Shown here in pieces: positions 34,561 to 44,654 of a DNA stretch of 64,000 nt. Below the pieces are notes generated by a model. It was not told the DNA's origin and made no database searches. It worked only from the letters and a program-made list of their open reading frames with translations. The stretch is from NCBI GenBank assembly GCA_037045535.1, contig JBAOHI010000077.1:62001-126000 (forward strand). The letters run 5' to 3'. The position numbers and the translations under genes were made by a program. The stretch is from Competibacter_A sp037045535 (lineage in GTDB: Bacteria; Pseudomonadota; Gammaproteobacteria; Competibacterales; Competibacteraceae). Every line of letters starts with the position of its first letter. Positions within the stretch are counted from its first letter, which is position 1.

Positions 34561-36496
34561 ATGAAAACCGCTAACTGTCCCTCTTGCGGCGCGTCGATCA
34601 TATTCCAGTCGGCTGTGTCGATCCTGACGGTCTGCGCGTACTGTAAAAGTACGCTGATCCGCCACGATCTGGAACTGGAAAACATCGGAACGATGGCAGA
34701 ACTGCTACCGGACCCCTCTCCGATCCAGCTCGGCACCGAAGGAACCTACCGCAAGACTCGGTTCACCGTGGTCGGCCGTATTCAGTTGCGCTACGGCCAA
34801 GGTATCTGGAACGAGTGGTATCTACTGTTCGACAATCAACGCGGCGGCTGGCTGGGCGAAACGCTGGGCAATTACGCAGTGACTTTCTTGATCCAGCCGC
34901 CCGAACCGCTACCCCTCTTTTCGACGCTGCACGCCGGCGCGAATGTGACTCTGAAAGGTCGCGCTTTCCAGGTGACCAACATCGAAAGCGCCCGCTGCAT
35001 TGCCGGCGAGGGTGAGCTACCCATCCGGGTCGGCTCACGGCTATGACGCGCCGGTAGTAGACTTGCAAGCCGCCGGCAACACCTTTGCCACCCTCGACTA
35101 CAGCGAAAACCCGCCGCTGGTGTTCGTCGGCGAGCAGGTACGCTTCGATGATCTCAAATTAAGTCGGTTGCGCACGATAGCCCCGGTCGGTTGGGAACCA
35201 GACACCGGCATCCGGGCCGAATCCTTCCAATGTCCCGGCTGCGGTAGCGCCTTGACCGTCCGTGCCAAGGGCCGCACTGAGACCCTGGCCTGTGGTACTT
35301 GCGGTTCGATCATTGACATCACCGACCCGAATCTACGCATCCTGTCCAAATTTCAGAGCCGGATTCAGTACGAGCCGGTCATTCCGCTGGGCACTCGCGG
35401 CACGCTGGACAACACCGAATACGAGGCCATCGGCTATCTGCGCCGGATGGTGACGGTGGAAGGCATCGACTACGAGTGGAGTGAATATCTGTTGTTTCAC
35501 CGCAAGCAGGGCTTTCGTTGGTTGGTGGAATACAACGGCCATTGGAGTCTGGTCCGGACCACGACCGAGCCGCCATTGGTGACCGGCTACGGCACACAAG
35601 GCCGGACCACTTATCAAGACCGGACCTACCGGCATTTCCAGACCGCCAAGGCTAAGGTCAGCTACGTGCTGGGTGAGTTCTACTGGCGAGTCCAGGTCGG
35701 CGAACGCTGCGAGATCCGGGATTACATCGCCCCTCCCTTCCAGTTGAGCCTGGAACTGACCGACAAGGAAGCCATCTGGTCACAAGCCGAATACGTCGAA
35801 CCGGAGACCGTTAAAACCGCATTCGCATTGGCAGCACCCTTGCCGGCGCGAATTGGGGTTGGTGCCAATCAGCCTTCACCCTATGCGGCGCAGCGGTCCA
35901 AATTCCGGCGGCTACTCGGGCTGTTCCTGAGCCTGCTGATCCTCGGTCAGATCGTTACCCTTTCGTTGTCCTCCGATCAGCGGGTCCACCAGCAAACCTT
36001 GCTATTCGATGCCACCACCCAGGACAAAACCTTGACCGGGGAACCGTTCGTGCTGAGCGGGCGAACCTCCAACATCATGATTCGCGCCGAAACCAATCTC
36101 AACAACAACTGGATTTATCTCGATCTGGCGCTCATTGAGCGCGACACCGGCGCCAGCTACGCTATCGGCCGTGAGATCAGCTATTACCAAGGGGTGGACG
36201 AAGGCGAGCGTTGGTCGGAAGGTACCGCTGGCGACGAGGCGGTGCTATCCGAGATCCCGGCCGGCATTTATTATTTGAGCGTGGAGGGTGAATTACCGCC
36301 CGGTTCACCAACGGTAACCTGCACCCTCACCGTTTTCCGGGACGTGCCCAGTTGGGCCAACTTCTTCCTGGCTCTGCTGGGCTTGCTGATTGTACCGTTC
36401 GTCTTCCGCTGGCGAGCTCGGGCCTACGAGCGCAGCCGCTGGGCCGAAAGCGATCACGGCCCTTCCGGCAAGGCGGAAAAAAGCGACGATGACTGA
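34561..36496 (+). pseudogene. DUF4178 domain protein, split by one frameshift
   Basis: The first frame (34561-35046) has a Zn-ribbon start (CPSCG...CAYC) and a DUF4178 unit (WNEWYLLFDNQRGGWLGE). The second frame continues as YDAPVVDLQ with a second Zn-ribbon (CPGCG...CGTCG), another DUF4178 unit (YEWSEYLLFHRKQGFRWLVEYNGHWS) and two membrane helices around a beta-rich segment. The frames join at GTCGGCTCACGGCTATGAC near 35030-35041 if one base is removed, giving about 640 residues. Homologues are single proteins. DUF4178 genes habitually travel with membrane spermidine synthases and small membrane proteins, as here. Function is unknown. Confidence 0.8.
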
Positions 36497-36518
36497 TAAA
36501 TGATCCATCCATGACGGA

Positions 36519-36671
36519 ATGGCCCGGTCCATGCTCTACCGAAGCTATCTGATGAGCGGTCTCCTGATCCTGGCGTTGTTCGCCACTGCCCAATACCGAG
36601 GCTGGAGCGTTTTCGCTGCCAGCGAGGCGAAAACCCCACCAGGCACCGCGCGAGGGGTCTACCATAAATAG
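36519..36671 (+). CDS. Small membrane protein of the DUF4178 cluster
   Basis: A 50-residue protein with one membrane helix (YLMSGLLILALFATAQYRGW) and a short soluble tail ending GVYHK. It begins 22 bases after the DUF4178 stop. Small one-helix proteins with the same AQYRGWS-type motif accompany DUF4178 and spermidine synthase-like genes in other bacteria, which supports it as real despite its size. Its end overlaps the apparent start of the KefF-like gene. Confidence 0.7.
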   Translation: MARSMLYRSYLMSGLLILALFATAQYRGWSVFAASEAKTPPGTARGVYHK

Positions 36672-37212
36672 GATCATCGTCCTTCACGCCCATCCGCATG
36701 GCCGGCGTTCGACCACCAACCGCCGCCTCATCGAAGCGATCGCCGATTTACCCGGTGTCGCCGTACATGATCTCTACGAACGCTATCCCGATTACGATAT
36801 CGACGTGCAAGCCGAGCAAGCTGCCGTCCAGGCTGCCGATCTCATCGTCTTGCAGTATCCGACTTACTGGTATAGCCCGCCACCGCTGCTCAAGCTGTGG
36901 ATCGACACGGTACTCGCGCACGGTTGGGCTCACGGTCCCGGTGGGACGGCGCTGGCCGGCAAGCATCTCTGGTGCGTGACCACCACCGGCGGTGACCGGA
37001 TCGCTTATGAGTCTGGCGGCTACCACGGCTATCCCTATGAGGCCTTTTTGCCACCCCTGATCCAAACCGCCCGGTTGTGCAAGATGATCTGGCTGCCACC
37101 CCGGATCATCCACGGCGTTCCCTATCTCGACGCCGACGCCCTGCAAGCCGAGGCTACCGTCTATCGCGAACAACTCGCCAGCTACCCCGCCTGGGTCGCG
37201 GACAGCCGCTGA
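36664..37212 (+). CDS. KefF/KefG-like NAD(P)H oxidoreductase, no standard start codon
   Basis: The frame encodes a flavodoxin-like quinone reductase of about 182 residues. It begins NRIIVLHAHPHGRRSTTNRRL and continues with DLYERYPDYDIDV, PTYWYSPPPLLKLWID and GGTALAGKHLW, closely matching KefF/KefG, the ancillary activator of Kef efflux. The codon before Asn is ATA (36664), with GAGGGG seven bases upstream. The first ATG/GTG/TTG in frame is a GTG at about 36805, which would remove the beta-alpha start of the fold. So either ATA is used or the start codon carries an error. kefC follows eight bases after the stop. Confidence 0.8.
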   Translation: MNRIIVLHAHPHGRRSTTNRRLIEAIADLPGVAVHDLYERYPDYDIDVQAEQAAVQAADLIVLQYPTYWYSPPPLLKLWIDTVLAHGWAHGPGGTALAGKHLWCVTTTGGDRIAYESGGYHGYPYEAFLPPLIQTARLCKMIWLPPRIIHGVPYLDADALQAEATVYREQLASYPAWVADSR

Positions 37213-37220
37213 GATCCGCG

Positions 37221-39012
37221 ATGCACGAACCCGCTTGGCTGGGCAACATGCTGATCTATCTCGCCGCCGCCGTGTTGTGCGTACCACTGGCGGTACGGAT
37301 TGGGCTAGGTGCGGTGCTGGGTTATTTGACGGCTGGAGTTGCGATTGGACCCGCAGGCCTGGGATTAGTCAGCGACGTCGACACCATTCTGCATTTCGCC
37401 GAATTCGGTGTGGTACTGATGCTGTTCATGATCGGCCTTGAACTGGAACCCCGACGATTGTGGGCCATGCGCCGCGACGTGTTTGGCGGCGGCACCGTTC
37501 AATTGCTGGTCTGCGGCGGCGTGTTGGCTGGTGTGGGGCTGGCCTTGGGCTTGGCTGGCGGGACCGCGCTGCTGTTGGGTCTAACGCTGGCCCTATCCTC
37601 GACCGCCATCGCGGCACGGACCTTGAACGAGCGTAACCTATTCTCGACCCCGACCGGCCAACTGATTTTTGGGATTTTGCTGTTTCAGGACATCGCCGCC
37701 ATTCCGCTGATCGCCCTGCCCTCGCTGTTCGGCCACGGCGGCACGGACAACCACGTTTCGGTCGGTTTCGGGCTGGCGGTCATCGTCGGGATCCTGAGCG
37801 ATCGGTTTATTCGTCGCCGGACCGGTGTTGCGCCTCATCGCCCGCACCGACATTCGGGAATTGTTCACGGCCGTCGCCCTGCTGATCGTGGTTGTCATCG
37901 CGGTATTGATGCAACGCGCCGGCCTGTCGATGGCGCTGGGCGCCTTTCTCGCTGGGGTGGTGCTGGCGAAATCGGAGTATCGCCACGCTCTGGAAGCCGA
38001 TCTGGAGCCGTTCAAGGGCTTGCTGCTGGGCCTGTTTTTTATCGCCATCGGCATGTCGATCAATTTGTCCTTGCTGTTCGCCCGACCGCTCTTGGTGCTG
38101 GCGTTGACCGGCGGCCTGTTGCTGCTGAAACTGTTCGCGCTGCGGGTGCTGGCCGGTCCTTTGGGAGCGCCACTCGGACAGCGCTGGCTGGTGGCAGCGT
38201 TGCTCGCGCCCGGCGGCGAATTTGCCTTTGTGATCCTAGGCATGACCGCTCAGGCCGGGATGATTCCGCCCGAGCAAGCTGCCCTGCTCACCCTGAGCGT
38301 GGCGCTGTCGATGGCCGCCACACCGTTCCTGCTGCTGGGTTACGATCACTGGCTGGTGCCGCGTTACACGGCAACCCGCCCCGAACCCGACGCCATCCCG
38401 AGCCAGGAATCGCCGGTGATCATCGCCGGCTTCGGCCGCTTCGGGCAAATCGTGGGCCGGCTGCTGTTTGCCAACGGGGTCACCGCTACTGTGCTGGATC
38501 ACGATCCGGACCAGATCGCCATGCTGCGTCGGTTCGGCTTCAAGGTGTTCTACGGCGACGCGACGCGGCTCGACTTGCTGGAAGCCGCCGGCATCGCCAA
38601 GGCCCGCCTGCTGGTGGTGGCGCTAGACGACGTGGACACCAGCCTGCGTTTGGTAGATACGGTGCGGAGCCACTATCCACAGGTAATCGTGGTGGCCCGT
38701 GCCCGCAACGTCACGCACGTTTTCGGGCTGATGGACCGGGGAGTCGAGCGTATCGAGCGGGAAACCTTCGAGTCCGCGCTACGAGCGGGACGGCGCGTGT
38801 TGCGGGAACTGGGATTTGGGGCACACGAAGCGCGCCTCGCCGCTGATACCTTCCGGCGTCATGATCTAGCCGCACTCGATGCCATGTTTCCCCATTATCA
38901 GGACGAAATCAAACTCATCTCGCTGGCCCAAACCGCCCGTGATGAGCTGACTGATCTGATCGAGCGAGACCGCCAAAGCCGGGAACGTGAGCACACGGCA
39001 GGCTGGGGTTAA
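37221..39012 (+). pseudogene. KefC-type K+/H+ antiporter, split by one frameshift
   Basis: From ATG 37221 the product runs through a CPA2 antiporter domain (MLFMIGLELEPRRLW, LALSSTAIAARTL, LLFQDIAAIPLIAL), loses frame near 37815-37823 (CGCCGGACCGG), and resumes as PVLRLIARTDIRELFTA in the next frame. The rest of the membrane domain and a TrkA-N nucleotide-binding domain (IIAGFGRFGQIVGRLL, VFYGDATRLDLLEAAG) are intact to 39012. Removing one base gives about 596 residues, the usual KefC length. With the KefF-like gene just upstream it forms a glutathione-gated potassium efflux system used against electrophiles. Confidence 0.85.
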
Positions 39013-39113
39013 GGGCGATTTCGGTATTGTGCGGGGTTATCGGATTCGGCGCGGCAGGTACAACCGTTGAGCCGGTCCCCTTAGCATTCACACCAGCGAT
39101 TAGAGTTTTCCCG

Positions 39114-40611
39114 ATGACTCACGCCCTGCTCTTTCTCAGTTTTCATGATCGCCTCTTGCGGGCTGGTGTACGAGCTGATCGCCGGTACGCTGGCGAGCTA
39201 TTTGTTGGGCGATTCGGTCACCCAGTTCTCAACCATCATTGGCACCTATCTGTTCGCGATGGGCATCGGTTCCTGGCTGTCGCGCTATGTGGTCCGGGGC
39301 TTGATCGCCCGTTTCGTGCAAATCGAGCTGGCAGTGGGGATACTAGGTGGTTTTTCCGCACCGGCCTTGTTTCTGATCTTTGCCTGGGCCGGCGCCTTCC
39401 GGTTGGCTTTGTATGCCCTGGTCTTGATCGTCGGGGTGCTGGTCGGGCTGGAAATTCCGCTGGTGATGCGCATCCTCAAGCAGCAGTTCGCGTTCAAGGA
39501 TCTGGTGGCGCAGGTGTTGACCCTGGATTATCTGGGCGCGCTGGCAGTATCGTTGCTGTTTCCCATCCTGCTGGCACCGCACCTGGGCCTGAATCGGACC
39601 AGCCTGCTATTCGGCTTGCTCAACGTGTTGGTGGCAGCCTGGGCGCTGTGGTTGTTCCGCGAGCAATTGCCGCAAGCGCGCTGGCTACGCGGCCAATGCA
39701 TCGCCGCGATCCTAGCGTTGCTCACCGGTTTCGCCGCCGCCGACCGGCTCACCACTCTGGCCGAGGACAATCTATACGCCGAAGAAATCGTATTCGCCCA
39801 AACTTCGCCCTATCAGCGCATTGTGGTGACCCGCTGGAAAAACGATCTTCGATTGTTTCTCAACAACAATCTGCAATTCAGCTCCCGCGACGAATACCGC
39901 TATCACGAGGCGCTGGTGCATCCCGGCTTGAGCGCGGTGCCAGGCGCGCGGCGGGTGCTGGTGCTAGGTGGCGGCGACGGCTTGGCAGTGCGCGAAATCC
40001 TACGTTACGACTCGGTGGAGTCGGTCACATTGGTCGATCTCGACCCAGAGATGACCCGGCTGTTCGCCAGCCATCCGCTGCTGACGCCGTTGAACGAGAA
40101 TGCGCTGAATTCGCCCAAGGTGCGGATCGTCAACGCCGATGCCTTCCGATGGTTGGAACAGAACGCGGACGTGTTCGATTTCGTCGTGGTCGATTTCCCC
40201 GACCCGACCAACTATTCGCTGGGCAAGCTGTACACCAACACCTTCTATCGGCTGTTGGAAAAACATCTGGCGACGAACGGCGCGGCGGTGATCCAGACCA
40301 CCTCGCCGCTGTATGCCCGCCAGTCGTTCTGGTGTATCGCCCGCACCTTGGAAAGCGTCGGGTTGCACGTCGCCCCTTATCACGCTTACGTCCCGGCCTT
40401 CGGCGAATGGGGCTTCGCACTGGCGACCCACCAACCGTGGCAAGCACCCGACCACTATCCACCCGGCCTGCGCTTCCTGACCGTCGAGACCACTCCCGCG
40501 TTATTCCAATTCCCCCCGGACATGGCACCGGTCGCAACCGAAATCAACCGACTGAACAACCAAGTCCTGGTGCATTATTACGAGCGGGAATGGAATCAGG
40601 TCACCCAGTAA
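39114..40611 (+). CDS. Membrane-anchored spermidine synthase-like protein
   Basis: The clear frame runs from about 39145: six or more membrane helices (YLLGDSVTQFSTIIGTYLFAMGIGSW, LVLIVGVLVGLEIPLVMRI), then a soluble aminopropyltransferase domain with FSSRDEYRYHEALVHP, VLGGGDGLAVREIL, DLDPE and DFPDPTNYSLGKLY. The first ~11 codons (MTHALLFLSF from ATG 39114) are in another frame and join if one C is removed from TTTTCATG at about 39143. Proteins of this type are called polyamine aminopropyltransferases, but the real substrate of the membrane form is uncertain. It closes the DUF4178/Kef cluster. Confidence 0.85.
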
Positions 40612-41943
40612 TATCCCGACTGCTTGGGCGAGCCTAAAGCGGGAAATCAGGCAGCCGAATCCTGGTTCTTGACCATCGTCAGGAACCTCGATCAGCTTCT
40701 GACCGGTCGCGGCTAACACCGCACGCCAGGTGGGGCCGTTCAAGTCCAACCGCTTCCGCTGACTCACCAGCAACTCGATGGGGACATGGATGAACATGTC
40801 GTGCAGCAGACCGATCACCAAACCGGTTTTGCCAGCCATCGCGGCGTGGACGGCGTTGCGGGCGAAGAAGTCGCAGAGGATGGAATCCTCAGCGTCGGCC
40901 GGGACACTGCGGATCAGGTAGCTCGGGTCGATATAGCGCAGCGTGACCGGAATTCCCTCCGCTTTGAAATAGCTCTCGATGCGTTCGCGCAGGAACGGGC
41001 CGATATCCCGGAGTTTGACGTTGCCCGAGGCATCGCGCTCCGCATCGCTGGCCGCCAGCAACTCTTGGCCAGCGCCTTCGGCCACCGCGATCAGCGCGTG
41101 CGCTCGGTTCAGGATGCGCTGTTTCAGCGCGGCGAGGAAGCCATTTTCGCCATCGAGTCGCAGCGGCACTTCAGGAACCAGAGTGAAATTGACATCCTGG
41201 CTGGCAATCGTCGCGCCAGCGGCGATAAAACCAGCGTCGCGGCCCATCAATTTCACCAGTGCGATGCCGTTCTGAACGCTATGCGCTTCGGTGTGGGCAC
41301 AGCGCAGCGCTTTCGCCGCTTCCTCGACCGCCGTGAGATAGCCGAAGGTACGCGAAACAAACGCCACATCGTTATCGATGGTCTTGGGGATACCGACCAC
41401 GGCCAACGAGTGGCCGCGCCGCTGCGCTTCCTGAAACAGTTCGTTGCCGCCGCGCTGGGTACCGTCGCCACCGATGGTGAACAGGATGTTCACGCCGCGC
41501 CGGATCAGGTTGTCCACGGCGGCGCCGACGTCCACCGGCCCGCGCGAAGTGCCCAGCACGGTGCCGCCGTTCTCGTGAATGTCATGGACGAATTCGGGGG
41601 TCAGCACGAACGGCTCTCGGCCACGCGTCGGGTCGAGTCCCTGATAGCCGTCGCGGAAGCCGAGCACATCCTTCACGCCATAGCCGTAGTACAGCTCCAG
41701 AAATAGCGAGCGGATTACGTTGTTCAGGCCGGGGCACAACCCACCGCAGGTGACGATGCCGGCGCAGGTTGACGCGGGATCGAAAAACAGCTTGGCGCGC
41801 GGACCAGCCCGTTCGAACAGCAACTCTTTCGGCGGTGGTGCATCGGGATCGCGGACGAGATGAAGAGGCACGCGAGCTTGGTCGCTCACTATGTGCTGCT
41901 GGGGAGAAGCGAAGCGAGGTTCACCGAGGGTGGTGATGTTCAT
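40501..41943 (-). CDS. 6-phosphofructokinase, ATP-dependent type
   Basis: The 480-residue frame has GGLCPGLNNVIRS, the nucleotide motif TIGGDGTQRGG (GGDG favours ATP over pyrophosphate), substrate motifs GIPKTIDNDV and LVKLMGRDAGFIA, and GKTGLVIG. It belongs to the longer plant-like/group III phosphofructokinases. As read, its tail overlaps the convergent spermidine synthase gene by 111 bases. Removing one base near 40676-40682 gives an ending MVKNQDSAA and a stop at 40647, clear of the neighbour, so the true end is probably 40647. It overlaps the DUF4239 stop by ATGA. Confidence 0.9.
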   Translation of the reverse strand: MNITTLGEPRFASPQQHIVSDQARVPLHLVRDPDAPPPKELLFERAGPRAKLFFDPASTCAGIVTCGGLCPGLNNVIRSLFLELYYGYGVKDVLGFRDGYQGLDPTRGREPFVLTPEFVHDIHENGGTVLGTSRGPVDVGAAVDNLIRRGVNILFTIGGDGTQRGGNELFQEAQRRGHSLAVVGIPKTIDNDVAFVSRTFGYLTAVEEAAKALRCAHTEAHSVQNGIALVKLMGRDAGFIAAGATIASQDVNFTLVPEVPLRLDGENGFLAALKQRILNRAHALIAVAEGAGQELLAASDAERDASGNVKLRDIGPFLRERIESYFKAEGIPVTLRYIDPSYLIRSVPADAEDSILCDFFARNAVHAAMAGKTGLVIGLLHDMFIHVPIELLVSQRKRLDLNGPTWRAVLAATGQKLIEVPDDGQEPGFGCLISRFRLAQAVGILLGDLIPFPLVIMHQDLVVQSVDFGCDRCHVRGELE

Positions 41944-42719
41944 TTCATACTCGCTCGCAGATCGACCAAGGCTTGATCAAACGCATTGACCCGAATCAGG
42001 CCCAAGCGGGGAAATTCGATATCGAGAATGACGTACACCGCCAACGATATGACGACGGCGAAACCGATCATGTGCAACCAATTATGCGATTTGCCACCGG
42101 CCATGCCGTAACCGGCCAGCAGCGCGCCCGCCAACGCCAATCCGAATAGCATCGCGAAGATCGCCCGAGGTGGATGCATTTGCGCGGCCATCGTCCGCGT
42201 GGTGGTGATATCGATCATTTGGTTCAACGCCGGCAACAACAGCATCGTAGCCGAGGGCGGAGCATTCTCCAACTGGCCAGCGGCGACCGCCTGGGTCCAG
42301 ATTTCTCCCTGCAACGCGACGGACCGAGCCAGTTCTGTCTTGGCTGCCTCCAGATCGGGAAGCTTTCGATACACCTCCAGGCGGGAATCGACGTAGCGCC
42401 GGAACAAATCCCGCAGCGCCGGTTGCGCGCTGGCCGGCAGCAGATCGAGTCGCAGGTAGGCGGTGCCGATATCGTTGGTCTCCTCGATGATCAAAGCCCG
42501 GCGATCCTCGAAACGCGCAGCCGCGCCCGAGAAGGTGAAAGCGATCAGCAGGCCGAGCAGGGCGAATACCGCGCCTTCGATTGTGCCGGTACCGGCCCGG
42601 GCGCCCTCGGCGTCCATCTTCAACCGACGGTTGCCGATCGACCGGCCGATTTCCAGCAAAACCAACATCCCGAGAAGCAGCGCTAGCGTGATCAACAAGA
42701 TGGAAAATTCGTAGCCCAT
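41940..42719 (-). CDS. DUF4239-like membrane protein
   Basis: The 259-residue protein has two N-terminal helices (FSILLITLALLLGMLVLLEIG, GAVFALLGLLIAFTFSGA), a central soluble helical region (LIIEETNDIGTAYLRLDLLP ... ALRDLFRRYVDSRLEVY), and two C-terminal helices. The motif FTFSGAAARFEDRR...EETN is typical of DUF4239. Its function is unknown. It is translationally coupled (four-base overlap) to the phosphofructokinase gene, which suggests co-expression but not a shared role. Confidence 0.82.
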   Translation of the reverse strand: MGYEFSILLITLALLLGMLVLLEIGRSIGNRRLKMDAEGARAGTGTIEGAVFALLGLLIAFTFSGAAARFEDRRALIIEETNDIGTAYLRLDLLPASAQPALRDLFRRYVDSRLEVYRKLPDLEAAKTELARSVALQGEIWTQAVAAGQLENAPPSATMLLLPALNQMIDITTTRTMAAQMHPPRAIFAMLFGLALAGALLAGYGMAGGKSHNWLHMIGFAVVISLAVYVILDIEFPRLGLIRVNAFDQALVDLRASMK

Positions 42720-43013
42720 GGTGGGGTTCCTGGTTAGAAATGGTGGGTTCCCAAAAAGGTAACTTTAGCAATTATGCCGATCTTTTGGCATGGGGTTGCT
42801 TGACTGTTCCATGGCATTAGAAAATCGCCTGACCATTGCAATTTTATCCAGCACCCTGCAAAAGAATTTTTACTTTATTAAAACCATCGCGCTACTGCCT
42901 GGGAATAGATGGATATGGATAACGAGAAAGTCATTACGGCCTTTCTCCAACAAACTCTGGTTCGCATCGAACCGAACGCAATTCAAACCGTATATTTTTG
43001 AGGAGACTCGACC

Positions 43014-44495
43014 ATGGCTTTCAGCGCGGAAATTACCCTGACTTCAAACAACGACACTTTCACCGGCCAGAGTGGCAGCGAAAAGATTTTTGGCATGGAA
43101 GGAAACGACAACATCAATGGCGGGGGCGGTGACGACGAAATCTTCGGCGACGGCAGCCTGGGCGACCTCAAATTTACCAACCCGTTCGCGCCGCCCGGGA
43201 ACGATACCCTCCACGGCGGCGACGGCAAGGACACCCTCCACGGCGGCGATGGTAACGATAATCTGTTCGGCGACGCCAACAACGACACGCTGTTCGGCGA
43301 TGGCGGCAACGACCGGCTGGATGGCGGCAGCGGGGCGGACACCATGCAGGGTGGCAGCGGCGATGATGTGTACGTCGTCGATAACGTCGGCGACGTGGTC
43401 AAGGACGATTTGCTATTCGGCGGTACCGACCGGGTCGAGAGTTCGATCAACTACGACCTGCGCAACGCGGAAAACGTCGAGAATCTCACCCTAACCGGCT
43501 CTGCCGACATCAACGGTACCGGCAACAGCGGCGACAACGTCATCACCGGCAACAGCGGTGATAACGCGTTATCCGGCCGGGAAGGCAACGACACGTTGAA
43601 CGGTGGCGACGGCAACGACCGTTTGGATGGCGGCAGCGGCAACGACATCCTGAACGGCGGCAACGGCAACGATACCTTCGTCATCAATGCCTCCAGCGAC
43701 ACCGACACGATCAACGGCGGCAACGGCAGCGATACGGCCGAAAGTAGCATCAGCTTCTCGCTAGCCAGTTCCAACGTCAGCAATGTCGAAAATCTCACGC
43801 TGACCGGCAGTGGCAACATCAACGGAACCGGCGACAGTGCGGACAACAATCTCACCGGTAATGACGGAAGGAATACCTTAAACGGCAGCGATGGCAACGA
43901 CGTGCTGAATGGCGGCGGCAACAACGACACGCTGAATGGTGGCGCCGGCAATGACCGCTTGTTCGAGGGGGCGGGCAACGATGTGCTCAACGGCGGCGCC
44001 GATAACGATATCCTGGGCGGTGGCCAAGGTTTGGACCGCTACAATGGCGGCTCTGGCAACGATATCCTGCAGTTCGACGCGGCCGATTTTGGCAACGGCG
44101 CGACTGCCGGCCAATACGACGGGGGTACCGGCACGGATACGATCCAGATGGGCCTGAGCGGCAGCACCACGCTGGATTTGCGGGCCATCGATGATAGCTT
44201 CATCCGCAATGTCGAAGTCATCGACTTGCAGACGAATCACACCCTGAGCAACGGCATCACCATCACCAATAATGATCAAATGTTTCTCGCCTTCAATGAT
44301 GTCAACGCCATGAACGATCAGCATACGCTGCGGATCGACGGCGGCACCGGTGACAAAGTCACCATCACCGATTTTGGATGGGACGAATCGGATCAGCAAC
44401 AGACCATCGGCAACCAAGTGTATGACGTCTACACCAACGGGCAGGCCACTCTATTGGTCGATCACGATATCCAGGTGGACGGCAGTTTCGTGTAA
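43014..44495 (+). CDS. RTX (haemolysin-type calcium-binding repeat) protein
   Basis: The 493 residues contain many nonapeptides of the form GG.GND.L from about residue 20 to 345, in three blocks separated by beta segments (VENLTLTGS twice). A C-terminal ~120 residues without repeats follows, likely the type I secretion signal. There is no N-terminal signal peptide and no recognisable catalytic domain, so it is a pure calcium-binding RTX scaffold rather than a known toxin or enzyme. GAGGAG precedes the ATG. A terminator follows (44512-44538), then the ABC exporter gene that would secrete it. Confidence 0.92.
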   Translation: MAFSAEITLTSNNDTFTGQSGSEKIFGMEGNDNINGGGGDDEIFGDGSLGDLKFTNPFAPPGNDTLHGGDGKDTLHGGDGNDNLFGDANNDTLFGDGGNDRLDGGSGADTMQGGSGDDVYVVDNVGDVVKDDLLFGGTDRVESSINYDLRNAENVENLTLTGSADINGTGNSGDNVITGNSGDNALSGREGNDTLNGGDGNDRLDGGSGNDILNGGNGNDTFVINASSDTDTINGGNGSDTAESSISFSLASSNVSNVENLTLTGSGNINGTGDSADNNLTGNDGRNTLNGSDGNDVLNGGGNNDTLNGGAGNDRLFEGAGNDVLNGGADNDILGGGQGLDRYNGGSGNDILQFDAADFGNGATAGQYDGGTGTDTIQMGLSGSTTLDLRAIDDSFIRNVEVIDLQTNHTLSNGITITNNDQMFLAFNDVNAMNDQHTLRIDGGTGDKVTITDFGWDESDQQQTIGNQVYDVYTNGQATLLVDHDIQVDGSFV

Positions 44496-44511
44496 CCCGT
44501 ACTGTCTCCAG

Positions 44512-44538
44512 ACGGCGCCTGCAGGCGCCGTTTTTTTT
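44512..44538 (+). terminator. Rho-independent terminator after the RTX gene
   Basis: ACGGCGCCTG / CAGGCGCCGT is a perfect 20-base palindrome directly followed by eight T. It lies 17 bases after the RTX stop. Partial termination here would give much more RTX protein than exporter. Confidence 0.93.
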
Positions 44539-44654
44539 CGCCGGTCGTAAACCATTGGCTCCTGGCAGGGAAATGACGAATAACGATCGGTCGCGGGATT
44601 TCCGCCACTGCCCGGCAAACACCTTGATCTTGCTTTCCTAGCGAGGATTTCGCG

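Noticed and set aside
39027..40637. 536-codon frame overlapping the spermidine synthase in another phase
   Set aside because: Its product is Arg/Pro-rich and low-quality, while the 39145 frame carries membrane helices and the aminopropyltransferase motifs. Only its first ~11 codons from 39114 are used.
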